A stretch of 64,000 nucleotides of DNA, taken from contig OX595996.1 in NCBI GenBank assembly GCA_951394045.1, positions 1,984,001 to 2,048,000 on the forward strand. The letters are read 5' to 3'. Positions 52,302 through 63,300 of the stretch are shown piece by piece. The notes below the pieces were generated by a model. It did not search any database. It saw only the letters and a program-made list of their open reading frames with translations, and had not been told where the DNA came from. The position numbers and the translations under genes are program-made. Source of the stretch: Nitzschia sp. DOCU1 (Eukaryota; Bacillariophyta; Bacillariophyceae; Bacillariales; Bacillariaceae). How positions within the stretch are numbered: the stretch's first letter is position 1; each line of letters starts with the position of its first letter.

Positions 52302-52730
52302 AACGCTTTGGGGGAAGAAGAAGACTTCATTCAATACGAAATAGACAATGCAATTAGACTTGCTCTCAAAAAGGAGTTAAACACAGCTGCTGTCCATGAC
52401 TCCGTTCTCGTCGAGCTTGGGATGCAATTAGATGACACGGGGGTACTGGACCCTGAAGCCGAAGATAGCGGTGTGGACTATACTTCCGACGTGGACAGTG
52501 ACGACTCAGAGGCCGAAGAAATTCAAGTGGTCATTGAAGGACAAAGGCAAACAAAAAGGCGCCGCAAAAGGCGATTCCCTGCCGAAATCACTAACAAGCT
52601 TATGAAGATGGAAGTTGTCAACTCCCTCTATAATGTTGACGAGATGGGGCGACTCAATGATTTTGAGGAGCACCAGAGGCTGCGCACTGCAATCATTGCT
52701 GAACTTGCAGCCAGGTCAACTCGTAGGTAG
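52302..52730 (+). pseudogene. In-frame continuation of the transposase after TGA
   Basis: Same reading frame as the transposase, starting straight after the stop and running ~142 residues. It is acidic in the middle (SGVDYTSDVDSDD) and basic after (RQTKRRRKRRFP), like a transposase tail. No ATG opens it near the start. It is either a lost C-terminal domain, a readthrough product, or coincidence. Confidence 0.55.
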
Positions 52731-52875
52731 CAATAGATCAATCCGGGATGAAACGAAATCGTCTCTACAGTAGTTATTGTTAAAGTAGTAATGACTCGGG
52801 CGCACCCATGTCTATCTCCTTCCCGCCATCGTTCTGAAACAGAATGAACCGTCTCTACTCTCATAGGCAACTTTT

Positions 52876-54087
52876 TCAAAGTGCTGCCTTCTTAATACCA
52901 GGGTAAGCTTCCTCCACCTTCTCGGCATCAACTGTTGGACTATCCGCTGTGTCAAACGAAAGGGAAACTGGGTTTGGGAGAGCCGGGCGCTTCTTCTTAT
53001 TGTCGCCATCGTCATCATCGTCGTCTAGCTCACTATCCTCATCCAACATTGACTTCTGAATAACATCATAGAAAACGTGTTTTGCGTTTTCGTCAAGGGT
53101 GCTCCATGCTTCCATCATTTTAGTTGCGTTGGTTTGTGTCGACATCTTGAACTGAAGTTTTGTCATTCTCATCTGAAGTTTCATATCTTTGGCTTTAGCC
53201 TTTCGGTTCTGTTCGAACTCTTTGGCTGTTCCATGGATGGCGCTCTTGACAACCTTGAGGATTTGAACTTCATCCTCCCCATGGTCTTCATCAGAGCTGT
53301 CGATATTGATAGTAGTCACCCCTTTCCTCTTTAGCTCTGACTTGATTTTCTTCTTTGCGATTGCTGCCTTAGCACCACATGGCCGTTTGGCTATGGGCTT
53401 GGAAGAGGCGCTTGCAGCTACTGCTGGACCAGAGGCAATATCTCCCTTAAGAAAGCTATCCCATTTCGGATGTTCTTCGGCTATCTTGGGGATATCAATG
53501 TTGAGCTCCCAGTCGTAAAGATTGAGCCGCCCATACTTCTTAATATTAGGAAGCGCATTGTACTTGGCTGCAATCTTTTCATACTTCTGCTTGCGGTCAG
53601 CACCACTGATTTCGCCAAGCTGCTTTACTACTTTAAACCACTTGTTGAGCTGTGGCTGCAGGCGGTTGCTAAACTGTTGCCGGAGCTGTTCACCGTTCCG
53701 ACCACCCTCGTCAAAGTATTGACCATGATGTGGGTGCTTCTTGAGGTGCCTTGAGGTGAGATGTTGAAATGCGTTAGCAGTTTGATCCCAAATTGTCTTT
53801 GACGACTGGTGGGCGCCTTCAATAGAGTTCTCACTAACGGTGACGAACGCCTTAAAGAGAAATTTCCATTCTAGTCGGGAGAAATTCTTTGCACCGGACT
53901 TTCGACCTGTTGAAGAGTCAGTTTTCTTGGACAATGCCTTTGTTGCTGCGCTGTTGGAAGGCTTCGTTTGGTTATCACCGGGCGTTTCATCACAATCAGA
54001 AAGCTCCGGTTTGAGGGATTCTTCGGAGTCCGATGAAGAGATATCGCCTGCACCATGATCGTCGTCGGATTTGGAGGCTTCGGACAT
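52876..54087 (-). CDS. Harbinger MYB/SANT-like accessory protein (403 aa)
   Basis: ATG at 54087. An acidic Ser/Asp-rich head is followed by a SANT/MYB-like trihelix (about 75-190: LEWKFLFKAFVTV, IWDQTANAFQHLT, LQPQLNKWFKVVK), a basic NLS-like stretch, then a coiled-coil-prone tail. Such proteins carry the transposase into the nucleus and bind TIR-proximal DNA (known for the superfamily). Intact. Confidence 0.7.
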   Translation of the reverse strand: MSEASKSDDDHGAGDISSSDSEESLKPELSDCDETPGDNQTKPSNSAATKALSKKTDSSTGRKSGAKNFSRLEWKFLFKAFVTVSENSIEGAHQSSKTIWDQTANAFQHLTSRHLKKHPHHGQYFDEGGRNGEQLRQQFSNRLQPQLNKWFKVVKQLGEISGADRKQKYEKIAAKYNALPNIKKYGRLNLYDWELNIDIPKIAEEHPKWDSFLKGDIASGPAVAASASSKPIAKRPCGAKAAIAKKKIKSELKRKGVTTINIDSSDEDHGEDEVQILKVVKSAIHGTAKEFEQNRKAKAKDMKLQMRMTKLQFKMSTQTNATKMMEAWSTLDENAKHVFYDVIQKSMLDEDSELDDDDDDGDNKKKRPALPNPVSLSFDTADSPTVDAEKVEEAYPGIKKAAL

Positions 54088-54567
54088 GGTGGATGTTTCG
54101 AGACAGACTGAAAAAAATAACTCAACCAGTTGATGATTGCTGCCACCACTGCTGCTTTTGCGCTTGGTCTTCGTTTAGCTTCGGACCCATCTTCGATATT
54201 GCAAGTGGAGTCACTGCAGTTGAGTTGAGGACGAAGTTGCGGTAGATCAATGCGTTGTTTCGTCCCCGTTTCGATGTGTCATGGTGGTTGCATCGGCATC
54301 GTGTATTGGATGAACGGTTCGGCGGGAGTGGAAGCAGTTTGCATAAACATATTCGAAATCGTATATGTTTGAATGCTCTTCGAATTGATATTTTGTGCTT
54401 TGGTATAAATCGCCAGTTTATCTGTCGGCCCCATAAATTTTGGAAATTTATGGGACCGATCCATATTTCATAAATTTTTGAGCATAGATTTCCCCCGGTA
54501 AGTGATGCCAAAGTACGTCGTTTCGGATAAACGGGCCATTTATACCCCCCGATAAGTGATGCTCTTA

Positions 54568-55182
54568 CACCCACATTTTTTTCTGCTTGTTGTTGGGTTG
54601 TTTTCTGGTGTTTCTGTCTTTTTGGGTGGAGTGTTCCTTTTTCTGTCTTTTTCTGTTCTTTTGTATTTGTTTTTGTTGCCATGATGAGTGGTCAAATCGG
54701 GGGTGCTGGCGGTGCATTGCGAGCCCGGATACTACGCTGGATAGCGGGCTCATTCAGATTGATCCAGTTCTGAAGAGGGAGATTGTTGGTTGGTGTTGTT
54801 GCCATGTGGGCCTCTACGGATTTCATGAAAATGCTGCTTTCTGTGCGTAGAGCATGGTGAGTTCCCTGCCAAGTTGTGTGCGTTGTCTCATCTGTTTGTT
54901 TTCTGGAGTGCTGCCAAAACGGTCATCGTTGCGGGATTTCCAGGCCTTGAGCCACCAAGTGCCATCCGCGCATGCATTATCATTCAACCAAGTTGATTGA
55001 GGACGATACCGACCCTAGCTAAAGTCCTTGCGGACTACCCTCCTTCCTCTCTCTCTCTCTCTCTCTCTCTCTGTCGATTTCTCAAGATCAAAAGGGACGG
55101 TGGGCGGCCATTGAACTCTTGTTGTTGCTTCGGCTTCCCTTCTTGTTTCTTGGTATTTGTGGTTGTTGTTGTTAGCCCCCGT
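54568..55182. other. Non-coding stretch between two mobile elements
   Basis: Holds a pure CT dinucleotide run at about 55047-55072 and no gene. It may contain the end of the decayed retroelement, but no terminal repeat was identified. Confidence 0.5.
55047..55072. repeat. (CT)n microsatellite
   Basis: About 13 uninterrupted CT units. Confidence 0.9.
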
Positions 55183-56109
55183 TTAGTAGTCGAGTCTCAT
55201 GTCGTTGGTCTGGGCACTGCTATCTGTTCCTGATCCAGAGACCATGTCTTTGGCTAGGTTGCTTGTCAGTTCAAGAATTTGGGGTCTGATATAAGCCATG
55301 AACGCTGTGAACCTCCACCGCCCCAAGATCTTTATCTTCATCTCATTGTGGTTGTTTGGTCCTAGCGCTAGAGCCATGGCTGCTCCCGATCGGAGTGACT
55401 TGTTCCCTATTTCCCATGCGTCGAAACCAAACACCTCTTTTCCACCTCTCAGTCCACATACATCACAAACAATTTCCAAGGCTATAGTGTCTGTGATTTG
55501 TAGCCTGTTTGACACTTCCCCAATTGTTCACAACTCGGTGTTATGACCCCAATCATTGACCCGCCGTTTCAGTCGCAGGATGGCCCAACCAATCCTTGTC
55601 ACCGGGTCCAATTCTCTTTTCCCCGTTCGTCCTTGGGTACTGGTGTCTTCTTTGTCCCCATTCTTCTGGTCTCTGAATCTTTGAGATACATACTGTGTTA
55701 TTACAAGCTTTTGGCTGTCTCTAAATGAAACGTCTCCCAAAGTGAGACGCTTGGTTCGTTTGTCTCCTTTCGTCTCGCAGTATTCGCAGCACCTGCAGGC
55801 GAAGAAGAACATTCCCAGGTACAGGTCCACAAAGTGGGCATTCATTGTGTCTCCCCGATTTCTTCCTTCGTCGTTCACAAAATATTCATACAGTTGCAGC
55901 AAAAATTTTGGTGTTATTGCTTTCTGATTTTTCGTTGGTGGGTCAGCATTTTTATAGGCTTGCATCAGCTTTCCCAATGCTGGTGTAAGTTTCCCTCCTT
56001 TGTCGTGAAAGGGGCTGACCCCGAAATGGCCCAGTATCGTCGCAGCCACTGTGCTTGTGGCACTTCTGACTGTGTTGCTTGCCAGCAGCTCACAATGCCT
56101 TCCAACCAT
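55183..56109 (-). pseudogene. Tyrosine recombinase with one in-frame TGA
   Basis: Two ORFs in the same frame, 56109-55528 and 55527-55183, are separated by a single TGA at 55530-55528. The upstream part has FFFACRCCEY around the first Arg; the downstream part has SLRSGAAMAL, ILGRWRFTAFMAYIRPQ with Arg, Trp and Tyr. Without the TGA it would be a single recombinase of ~308 codons. It overlaps the RT frame at its upstream end, as in the other element. Confidence 0.7.
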
Positions 56110-57863
56110 CCTTCCGCTGCTGTCAAATCACCAAGTTCTGCTGGCTTCAAGGAAAGCTTTTCAGATGATCTCTTTCTCTTGTGCAGGTAGACAATTGACT
56201 GCTTGTTGATCAAGGTCCATGAGCTTGAGGAAGTGCTGGTATCATCGCCACCATCTATCTTGGGTCTTGTTGGAGGACTCGCGTCTGGCATCATTGACGA
56301 TTCGAGCGTTCGCAGCACCTGTACTATCCAGGAGAGTTTTTCGGTCTCCAGGGGGGAGATTTGAAAGCCTGGGGGAATCATCTGTGGGAAGTATTTGTGG
56401 ATACGCTGGGTGAGTGTTACATTGTCCGGGCAGTCAGCAGTAAGCGGGCAAGTTCCCTCCACCCTCTCGTTCCCTTCAAATGAAAGCAAGTCGGCAATAA
56501 AGTTCTCTTTTCCCTTAATGTGTTGGCGGCATAGGCAGACGTCAGCTTCATAGGTGAGGGTTGCAATTCTTCTGGCAATGAGTTGGACCGCTTCAAAGTA
56601 GGGAGAGTCTGGTTTCAGTCTCCCGGCCTTGTACATCCATCCCAGGGCACTGGTGTTGTCGGCCAGTGACAGTAGGCATTTGTAGCTCCCTTTCTTTGAG
56701 TCATCACACATAAGCCAGATGGTGATAGCCAGGGCTAGAAACTCTAGGACGTTGTTGGCGGCGCTTCCTTTTCCTATGTTGGTGCCCGGTGGGATTTTAA
56801 GTCTCCACCCTCTCCCTGTGTGCACAAGGAATCCTCCCAGCCCCACAGGGCACGAGTCAGACACCCCCATGCCACATGGTTTCCTGTGTACCAGGAGGTT
56901 GATGGATATTCCTTGGTGCGCTCTCTCTAGAAACAACATGAACTGCTCTAGATCGTTCACATCAGAATCACTCAAGTTTGTCCTTCCCCACTTCCTCCGC
57001 TTGGGGTCAACCTTGTCTCTCAGTCGTGACAGGAAGTGTCGGCTCAGTGGCAGGGTAAAGGCAGCTTGATTCAGCCTTCCCAATAGAGACTCTAGAGCTT
57101 TGATTGTCATCTTCCTCTGGTCCGTCGCCACTTTCATGTCCTGGCTCCATGCAAGGAACTTGTCAGTTGGTAGTCTTAACTCTAGGGCCCTCCCATCCAG
57201 TTCCCATCCTAGCACCATTTGGACTTTGGCATGGGTCCCTTCTGCCGCCAGCTTTTCAGGACTCAGGTTTGGTTGTCTCTTGATGGGCTCCTTGTCTCCT
57301 TCGTAGGGTCGGCTGGTCACATGCACTGCCAAGGGTATACACTTTCCTGACCGCTCCAGCCATTTGTCATCATCAATACACGTGTTGATGAGGTCGTCTA
57401 CAAAGTCGTTGGTCCGTGCCGGCACATTGGTAGGTATGCTGTACATCAGTTCCCATGCTGGCCTGATGTCCTTGGCCTTGCTGTTCCTAATTGGTGGAGG
57501 TACCGTCTCTCGACCTGGTGGGTACGTCTTGGTGGGATCCCATCGAGTGTCGATGAGGATCTCGTTGGCTAGGTCGGTCACCATTTCCGATATTGTTGTC
57601 CATCCTGCTGGGTTTGGCGTTCCCCCAAAGGCTAATCGAAGCATGATGAGAGCCATTTTTCCTAGTGCTATGATCTGCACCATTGCAGTTCTCCCATTGT
57701 GGTGGAGCCTCCTGTAGGCATCAGCATAATCAAACTTGGCCGTAAAGATCGTCTTGTTCGGGAACTCCAACCGCAAGGCCACCATGAAGTGTAGTATTCT
57801 TGACAGGCAAAATCCATAGATTAGCTCATTGTAGGCGTCTTGGTCTATACGATCATATATTGA
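55965..57863 (-). pseudogene. RT-RNase H, N-terminally truncated
   Basis: Open from a stop at 57866-57864, with the first in-frame ATG at 57785. Upstream of that ATG the frame still encodes plausible RT sequence (YNELIYGFCLSRILH). Numbered from the ATG, the catalytic Asp is D19 (KFDYADAY) and FVDD is at 128-131. RNase H residues are visible (ISDSCPVGLGG, NVLEFLAL, SLADNTSALG, FIADLLSF). The fingers region is missing, so the enzyme is unlikely to work. The element is otherwise little decayed in this part. Confidence 0.8.
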
Positions 57864-58006
57864 TCATTTAGTTTTGGTGAAGTTGAAGGAGCTGTCGAGT
57901 CTTTCCCTTCCTCTGTGAACCTGTGTGTCATATGTTTGCGCTCCCTTTCCTTGAGCTGGGCTTCCAGCGCTCTCTCATTGATCTTGGCAATCATAAGAAT
58001 GACATC

Positions 58007-58844
58007 TCAAAGACCAGCATCTGTTACCGCGCCCACTCCTTGTCCAGCTCCCACTGGTGCCATTGCATTGGGTGTGGTCGGGCTGCTTGGTTCTTGGAGG
58101 GCGATCAACTTCCTCCCAATCTGGTGGCATACATCGTCCATCTCACTGGATCCTGGGGTGGCTTCAGTGCTATTCTTGTGGTGCCCATTGGCAACCAGCC
58201 ACAGCCACGTAAGAAGTTCCTTGAGCCCTTTCTGATCCTCAGATGCGCTTTCCACAGTCATCCCATCCACCTCACTTGTGGCCTTTTCGAACTTCTCCAG
58301 TAGTTTCCATGCTGCTTCTTTGCTCTGGGTAGGTCCTGACGGCATTGTTCCCGACAGCTTGGGGTGGATCCAGAAGATGCCACGGTGCTCATCAGGCACA
58401 TAGTCTGTCCCGTCATCGCCTGTGCTTTCAATGCTTTGAACTCGGCCGCCGACTGGGCTCCAAGTAGGGTGTCCAATCCAGGGATCTTGGTACTCAATCA
58501 GCGAGTATGGTGCGGTCCTCCTCCATTCTCGCCTTTCACAGTCTCCTGGGTGATCATCACATACTTGAGTGATTGTTTTCCCAATCCTGATGCTCTGACC
58601 AGTTTGAACTCTCCGACTTCGTCCTTCACAAGAACGGTCACGTTATGGACGAACCTGACTTTTTCGTGGGGTTCCGCAGCTAGGACGGCGCCATCTCCCA
58701 CCATGGTCTTCCAAAGTCTTGGCCTCCGGACGCGTCAAAGGCCGACAAAGGCTTTCCTAGGTTTGCTTTTGGCCAGGACCCTTCCAAACTCGTACGCGAG
58801 GCCAGGAAGTTGGACCACTTGAAGGTAGAGGTAGTAGAAGCCAT
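58007..58844 (-). pseudogene. Gag-like remnants with frameshifts
   Basis: From an ATG at 58844 a short frame (MASTTSTFKWSNFLASR) runs to ~58680, continues in a second frame (58704-58498) and then a third (58497-58007). None has a family motif. By position upstream of RT they are probably the broken gag. About 140 bp between 58007 and the RT frame lack coding sequence, indicating an internal deletion. Confidence 0.45.
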
Positions 58845-58944
58845 TGAACAAAGTAGAAACAACGTTTTAAAATTGCTACAACAATCAAAAGGGGTCTGAA
58901 TCTTGTTCAGCTCCGTTGAGATTGTGACTCTCTCACAACTCATC

Positions 58945-59479
58945 GGGGTTGCCTTCGGAAGCTAGCTACTTTCTCTGACGGGTCATCTGACTGGTGGTCG
59001 TCGTTCCTCTGGCGTCTGTCCTCCTTCCGTCGTGTGCTGATGCTTACGACACGGCCATTTTGAGATTGAGAAAGTAGCTATGACAATGATCTGACAGGTA
59101 GAAGAAAGCGGTTGGAGTTGATGAAGAACGACTGCGAGGCTAGCTCACTATTCAACTACTTATCCTTTCTCCATTTGTGATCATGGCTTGAAGAATCATG
59201 CAATGCTTGCCGCAACAGCCTCTTGCTTGTTATGGGCATTCATGGTCATCGCCAGCCATCAGCAGCAGCGCTGCTTGTTCATTGTCGATGGATAAAACAA
59301 CAATACTGCTGGAAAAAACAGCTTTGCATTATTCGTTAGTTTTACATGCATCATTATGAAATGAAATGGAACAATTATTGTATCATTAATAGCCTAGAAG
59401 AATTGCTACCCGCGGCGAAATCATCGAATCCACCCGTCGACCACGCACAGGCACACATGCCCACTGGCAACAACGTTCA
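58945..59479. other. Non-coding stretch, nothing recognised
   Basis: No ORF, repeat or RNA gene was seen. It may hold an end of the decayed retroelement. Confidence 0.4.
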
Positions 59480-59707
59480 TCAATGGGGGCGGCCCTCAAC
59501 TTTAATACTGTTCACTGCGATGTAACCAACGCCACCAGCACTAGCACCGTCGTATACGGAGATCTTTATTGTGTTCGTGTTTTGGACAAAGTTCTGGGTG
59601 ATGGTAAGAGTTTGCCAACTTGTCGGTACGTTGCCATTGTAACCGACTTGTCCGCCATTCATGTAAAAGGTCGCAGAAGCACCAAAGCCATGGCATGCAA
59701 AATATTT
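59480..59707 (-). pseudogene. Truncated copy of the neighbouring small secreted protein
   Basis: About 75 codons open from a TAG (FACHGFGASATFYMNGG... to YIAVNSIKVEGRPH). The C-terminal ~55 residues align with those of the gene at 59843-60316 (YVAVKSIRVEARPY), and the downstream DNA is also similar. It lacks a signal peptide, so it is a 3' fragment from tandem duplication, or a last exon whose first part was not found. Confidence 0.5.
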
Positions 59708-59842
59708 CTACTAGAATCATTTGCTACTATTAAAGCAGCGAAGCAGGACAAAGGAATGGAATGAAACAGTTTCTTTATTCTTGATACTCGAGAAGAATTA
59801 CTTGCCGCGCAACCATTAAATCCATCCGTCGCCGCCCCACCA

Positions 59843-60316
59843 TCAATATGGGCGGGCCTCAACGCGGATACTCTTCACTGCGACGTAACCTTCCCAACCA
59901 GTGTTTGTTACGGTGAGCTTGATCGTGTTGTCTTTTTGAACAAACGGCAACTGGGTGGCCTTGTTCTGGGTGATGGTAACAGTATTGAGATTGCCAGCGT
60001 TTCCGTACTGCCCAATTTTTTTTCCATTCATCCGAAGGACCGCAGTATCAGCTTGATACCACTCAATTGTAACTTTCACACTGGGTAAACGATATCCTTC
60101 GAGAGTAAAGGTTTGCTGGATATCCACTACAACTGTAGCACCGAAAAGAAGCAAACCATCATTGCATGCCCAACCGTTCCACTTGGCGCCAGCCGGTACC
60201 ACGAAATCCACGAAACAGTCCGATAAATCATCGTCCATGGTCACTGGAAGATCCCATTGACTGATGAGAGCGCAGAGAGCAGAACAACACGAACAAAGAA
60301 GCCAAGAAGAAAACAT
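59843..60316 (-). CDS. Small secreted beta-rich protein (157 aa)
   Basis: ATG at 60316. It begins with a Cys/Leu-rich signal peptide (MFSSWLLCSCCSALCALI). The mature part has regular short beta-strand-like segments (VKVTIEWYQ, TVTITQN, NTIKLTVTN, YVAVKSIRVEARPY), resembling a carbohydrate-binding or jelly-roll fold; this is judged by pattern only. It lies 44 bp past the stop of the second Asn-Pro-repeat gene on the same strand; a 3' fragment of a second copy lies downstream. Function unknown. Confidence 0.6.
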   Translation of the reverse strand: MFSSWLLCSCCSALCALISQWDLPVTMDDDLSDCFVDFVVPAGAKWNGWACNDGLLLFGATVVVDIQQTFTLEGYRLPSVKVTIEWYQADTAVLRMNGKKIGQYGNAGNLNTVTITQNKATQLPFVQKDNTIKLTVTNTGWEGYVAVKSIRVEARPY

Positions 60317-60360
60317 GAGGCCAAAACAAGTCGAATCGGCATTCAGCGAACCAATAAATC

Positions 60361-63300
60361 TTACTCATAGAACTTTGTGGGACTCGACGACGGTTCCGAC
60401 GAAGGGAAGAGAGAAGGATAACTCGAAGGTATCAGGCTTGGATTTTGTGAAGGCGTCATACTTGGCTTGTCCGATGGAGACTCCGAAGGCTGCATACTCG
60501 GCTCATCCGAAGGCATGTCAGATGGACGAAGACTAGGTTCATCCGAAGGCATGTCAGATGGACGAAGACTAGGTTCATCCGAGGGCTCTGAACTTGGCTG
60601 AAGCGAGGGGAAAGAGGAGGGGAAATTACTTGGAAATTGAGAAGGAAACTGACTGGGAAACGAGCTTGGCGCCGTACTTGGCCCACGTGCCAACTGAACA
60701 GGATTGGCAGGGTTTCGTGGGTTGTGTGGATTCCGAGGATTGGCTGGGTTTGCAGGATTTGTAGGGTTCAACGGATTTCTTGGACTGGAAGGACTGCTCG
60801 GATTAGCAGGACTGCCTGGGCTGGCTGGATTGTTGGGATTGACAGGCCATGACGGATTACTCGGGTTGTTTGGATTGCGTGGGTTGGCAGGGTTTCGTGG
60901 CGAGCTGGGATTATTCGGATTACTTGGATTGGCAGGGTTCCGTGGCGAGCTCGGATTGGCGGGGTTCAAAGGATTGTTTGGATTGGACGGACTGTTTGGC
61001 GAACTCGGGTTGCTTGGGCTACTCGCTGGATTGTTGGGATTATTCGGGTTGGAAGGGTTGGCAGGATTTGCTGGTGATTTCGGATTTCCTGGAGCACTAG
61101 GATTGTTCGGGTTGCTTGCCGGGTTGTTGGGATTGCTTGGGTTCGCTGGATTTGACGGGCTTCCAGGAGCTCTAGGATTACTCGGGTTGCTTGCTGGGTT
61201 GTTGGGGTTCAATGGATTCGACGGGCTACCCGGAGCAGCTGGATTGTTGGGGTTGCTAGCCGGATTTGTTGGGCTCAGTGGATTGGACGGACTTCCTGGC
61301 GCTGCAGGATTGTTCGGGTTGCTTGCCGGATTGGTCGGGCTAAGTGGATTGGACGGACTTCCGGGAGCAGCAGGATTGCTCGGGTTGCTAGCTGGATTCG
61401 TCGGGCTCAGCGGGTTCCAAGGACTTCCTGGAGCTGCCGGATTGTTTGGGTTGCTTGCCGGATTCGTGGGGCTCAAGGGGTTCGAGGGACTTCCTGGCGC
61501 TGCAGGATTGTTCGGGTTGCTTGCCGGGTTCGTTGGGCTCAATGGATTCGAGGGGCTGCCAGGAGCAGCAGGATTGCTCGGGTTGCTAGCTGGATTCGTC
61601 GGGCTCAACGGGTTCGAAGGACTTCCTGGAGCCGCCGGATTATTTGGATTGCTAGCCGGATTTGTTGGGCTCAACGGGTTCGAAGGACTTCCTGGAGCCG
61701 CCGGATTATTTGGATTGCTAGCTGGATTCGTCGGGCTCAATGGGTTCGAGGGGCTGCCAGGAGCAGCAGGATTGCTCGGGTTGCTAGCTGGATTCAGGGG
61801 GTTTGAAGGGTTCCCTGGGGCAGCTGGATTGCTCGGACTACTGGCTGGGTTGGTCGGGCTCAGAGGGTTCGAAGGGCTACCAGGAGCAGCTGGATTCAAA
61901 GGGTTGCTAGCCGGGTTGTTCGGATTGAAGGGATTTCCGGGGTTTGATGGGTTCGCAGGATTGCTTGGACTATTGGGATTTGCCGGCGGTAGCAGGGCAA
62001 GCTGGACGAAGCTTCCAGGATTGTTCGGGTTGTTGGGGTTGACTGGATTGTTCGGGCTCGATGGGAGGTTCGGATCTAACAAGGAAAGCTGTGTCGGACT
62101 CGCCGGGTTGTTAGGATTGTTTGGGTTCGAGGGATAAATCGGATTCAGCAACGGATTGTAGTAGTCTGCTAAAGTCGACGGTGGGTTGCTTGGACCATCC
62201 GTTACCGGCACAGCTAAGTTTACGACCACAACTTGTTCGCCGTCAGTAGTGTCACTGATGTACGCGACTGTCAGTGTTGTGAAGCCGAGTGGTAGGTCCT
62301 CGGAACTCACACTTTGAATAATGAGTCCGTTGACCGATTCCAAAAAAGCGCGAAACATTTCACCGGAAGTGAAGTACTTGGAGATATCCTCTTGTTGTTC
62401 GTTTCGTCGTGATGCTGCCCCTGATCGCAGCAGCCTCGTCGCCTTTTCTAAAGCAAACAAAGGCTCTTCCACGGGACACCCATCACAGACTACCCAAGCA
62501 TCAAAATCGGTAATTAGGGTGCCATTCAATTCACCACCCTCGATGTCCTCAATGAGCTCAAATGTCTGCTCCACAATCGTGGAGTTTTGCATCTCCCGAA
62601 AAAAGACGTCAACGCACTCATCAGTTCCGACACTACCACCACCCGTCACGTTGTTGTAGGCGTCCACAATCAGAGAATCCACCAATATCTTTTCTCGCTC
62701 CGTGAACGGCCTAGAGAATCCTTCCAAGTACAAAGTAAATGACCCTTTGCGATGTTGAGCATTTTTGTCGTCGGCCAGGGCCAATCCACACGGGGATTGA
62801 AAGACGGGCATCTGAGTAGCCACCGTCGAGTTGCTTGACGGGGCTGCCTTTAATTCTCCTCCGTAGACAGCGGCAGTGGCGGCAGTAGCAGCGACGACCG
62901 CCGTAGCTACCGCAGCACTAGCTGCTGCTGCCGGAGCCGAACTTGCAACAGCCGCTAGTATTCCAGCTTGTGCCGCCGCAGCTCCAGCAGCTGCTGCTGC
63001 CCCAGCTGCAGCCCCCGCCGCAACCCCCGACGCAGCTCCCGAAGCAGCCGATGAGGCGGCCTGTGTTGCCAATGCTTGAACCCTGTGATTTGAAGCAAAG
63101 CGAAACAGGAGGATGAGCACTGATAAAGGTCGAGCAAGCAGATCTCCCTAGTAGATGTTGGTGTAGTATACTCACGGCGGCGGCTGCACAGCAGGGGCAC
63201 CTCCTCCACCTCCACCAGGTCCCACCGTGGGGGCACCACCGCCACCAGCACTTTGGCCAATAACATTGACACCCGGATCATGATGTAAAAGGTTCGTGGC

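Larger units (their letters stand above)
50714..54564. mobile_element. PIF/Harbinger DNA transposon with TTA target duplication
   Basis: 3851 bp. The ends are inverted repeats (left GAGCATCACTAATCGGG, right GAGCATCACTTATCGGG when reversed, 16/17 matching). Outside, TTA is duplicated (50711-50713 and 54565-54567), the three-base target of PIF/Harbinger elements. It contains a DDE transposase (51036, plus) and a MYB/SANT-like ORF (52876-54087, minus) in convergent orientation, the standard two-gene content. The left end is followed by a second, partly matched inverted segment. Confidence 0.9.
55183..58844 (-). mobile_element. Decayed tyrosine-recombinase retroelement (second lineage)
   Basis: In minus-strand order: broken gag-like pieces (58844-58007), RT-RNase H (57863-55965) and a recombinase interrupted by TGA (56109-55183). 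It is from a lineage different from the 20-26 kb element (the recombinase reads KSLRSGAAMAL...GRWRFTAF). No terminal repeats were found by eye. Limits are those of the coding remains. Confidence 0.7.
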
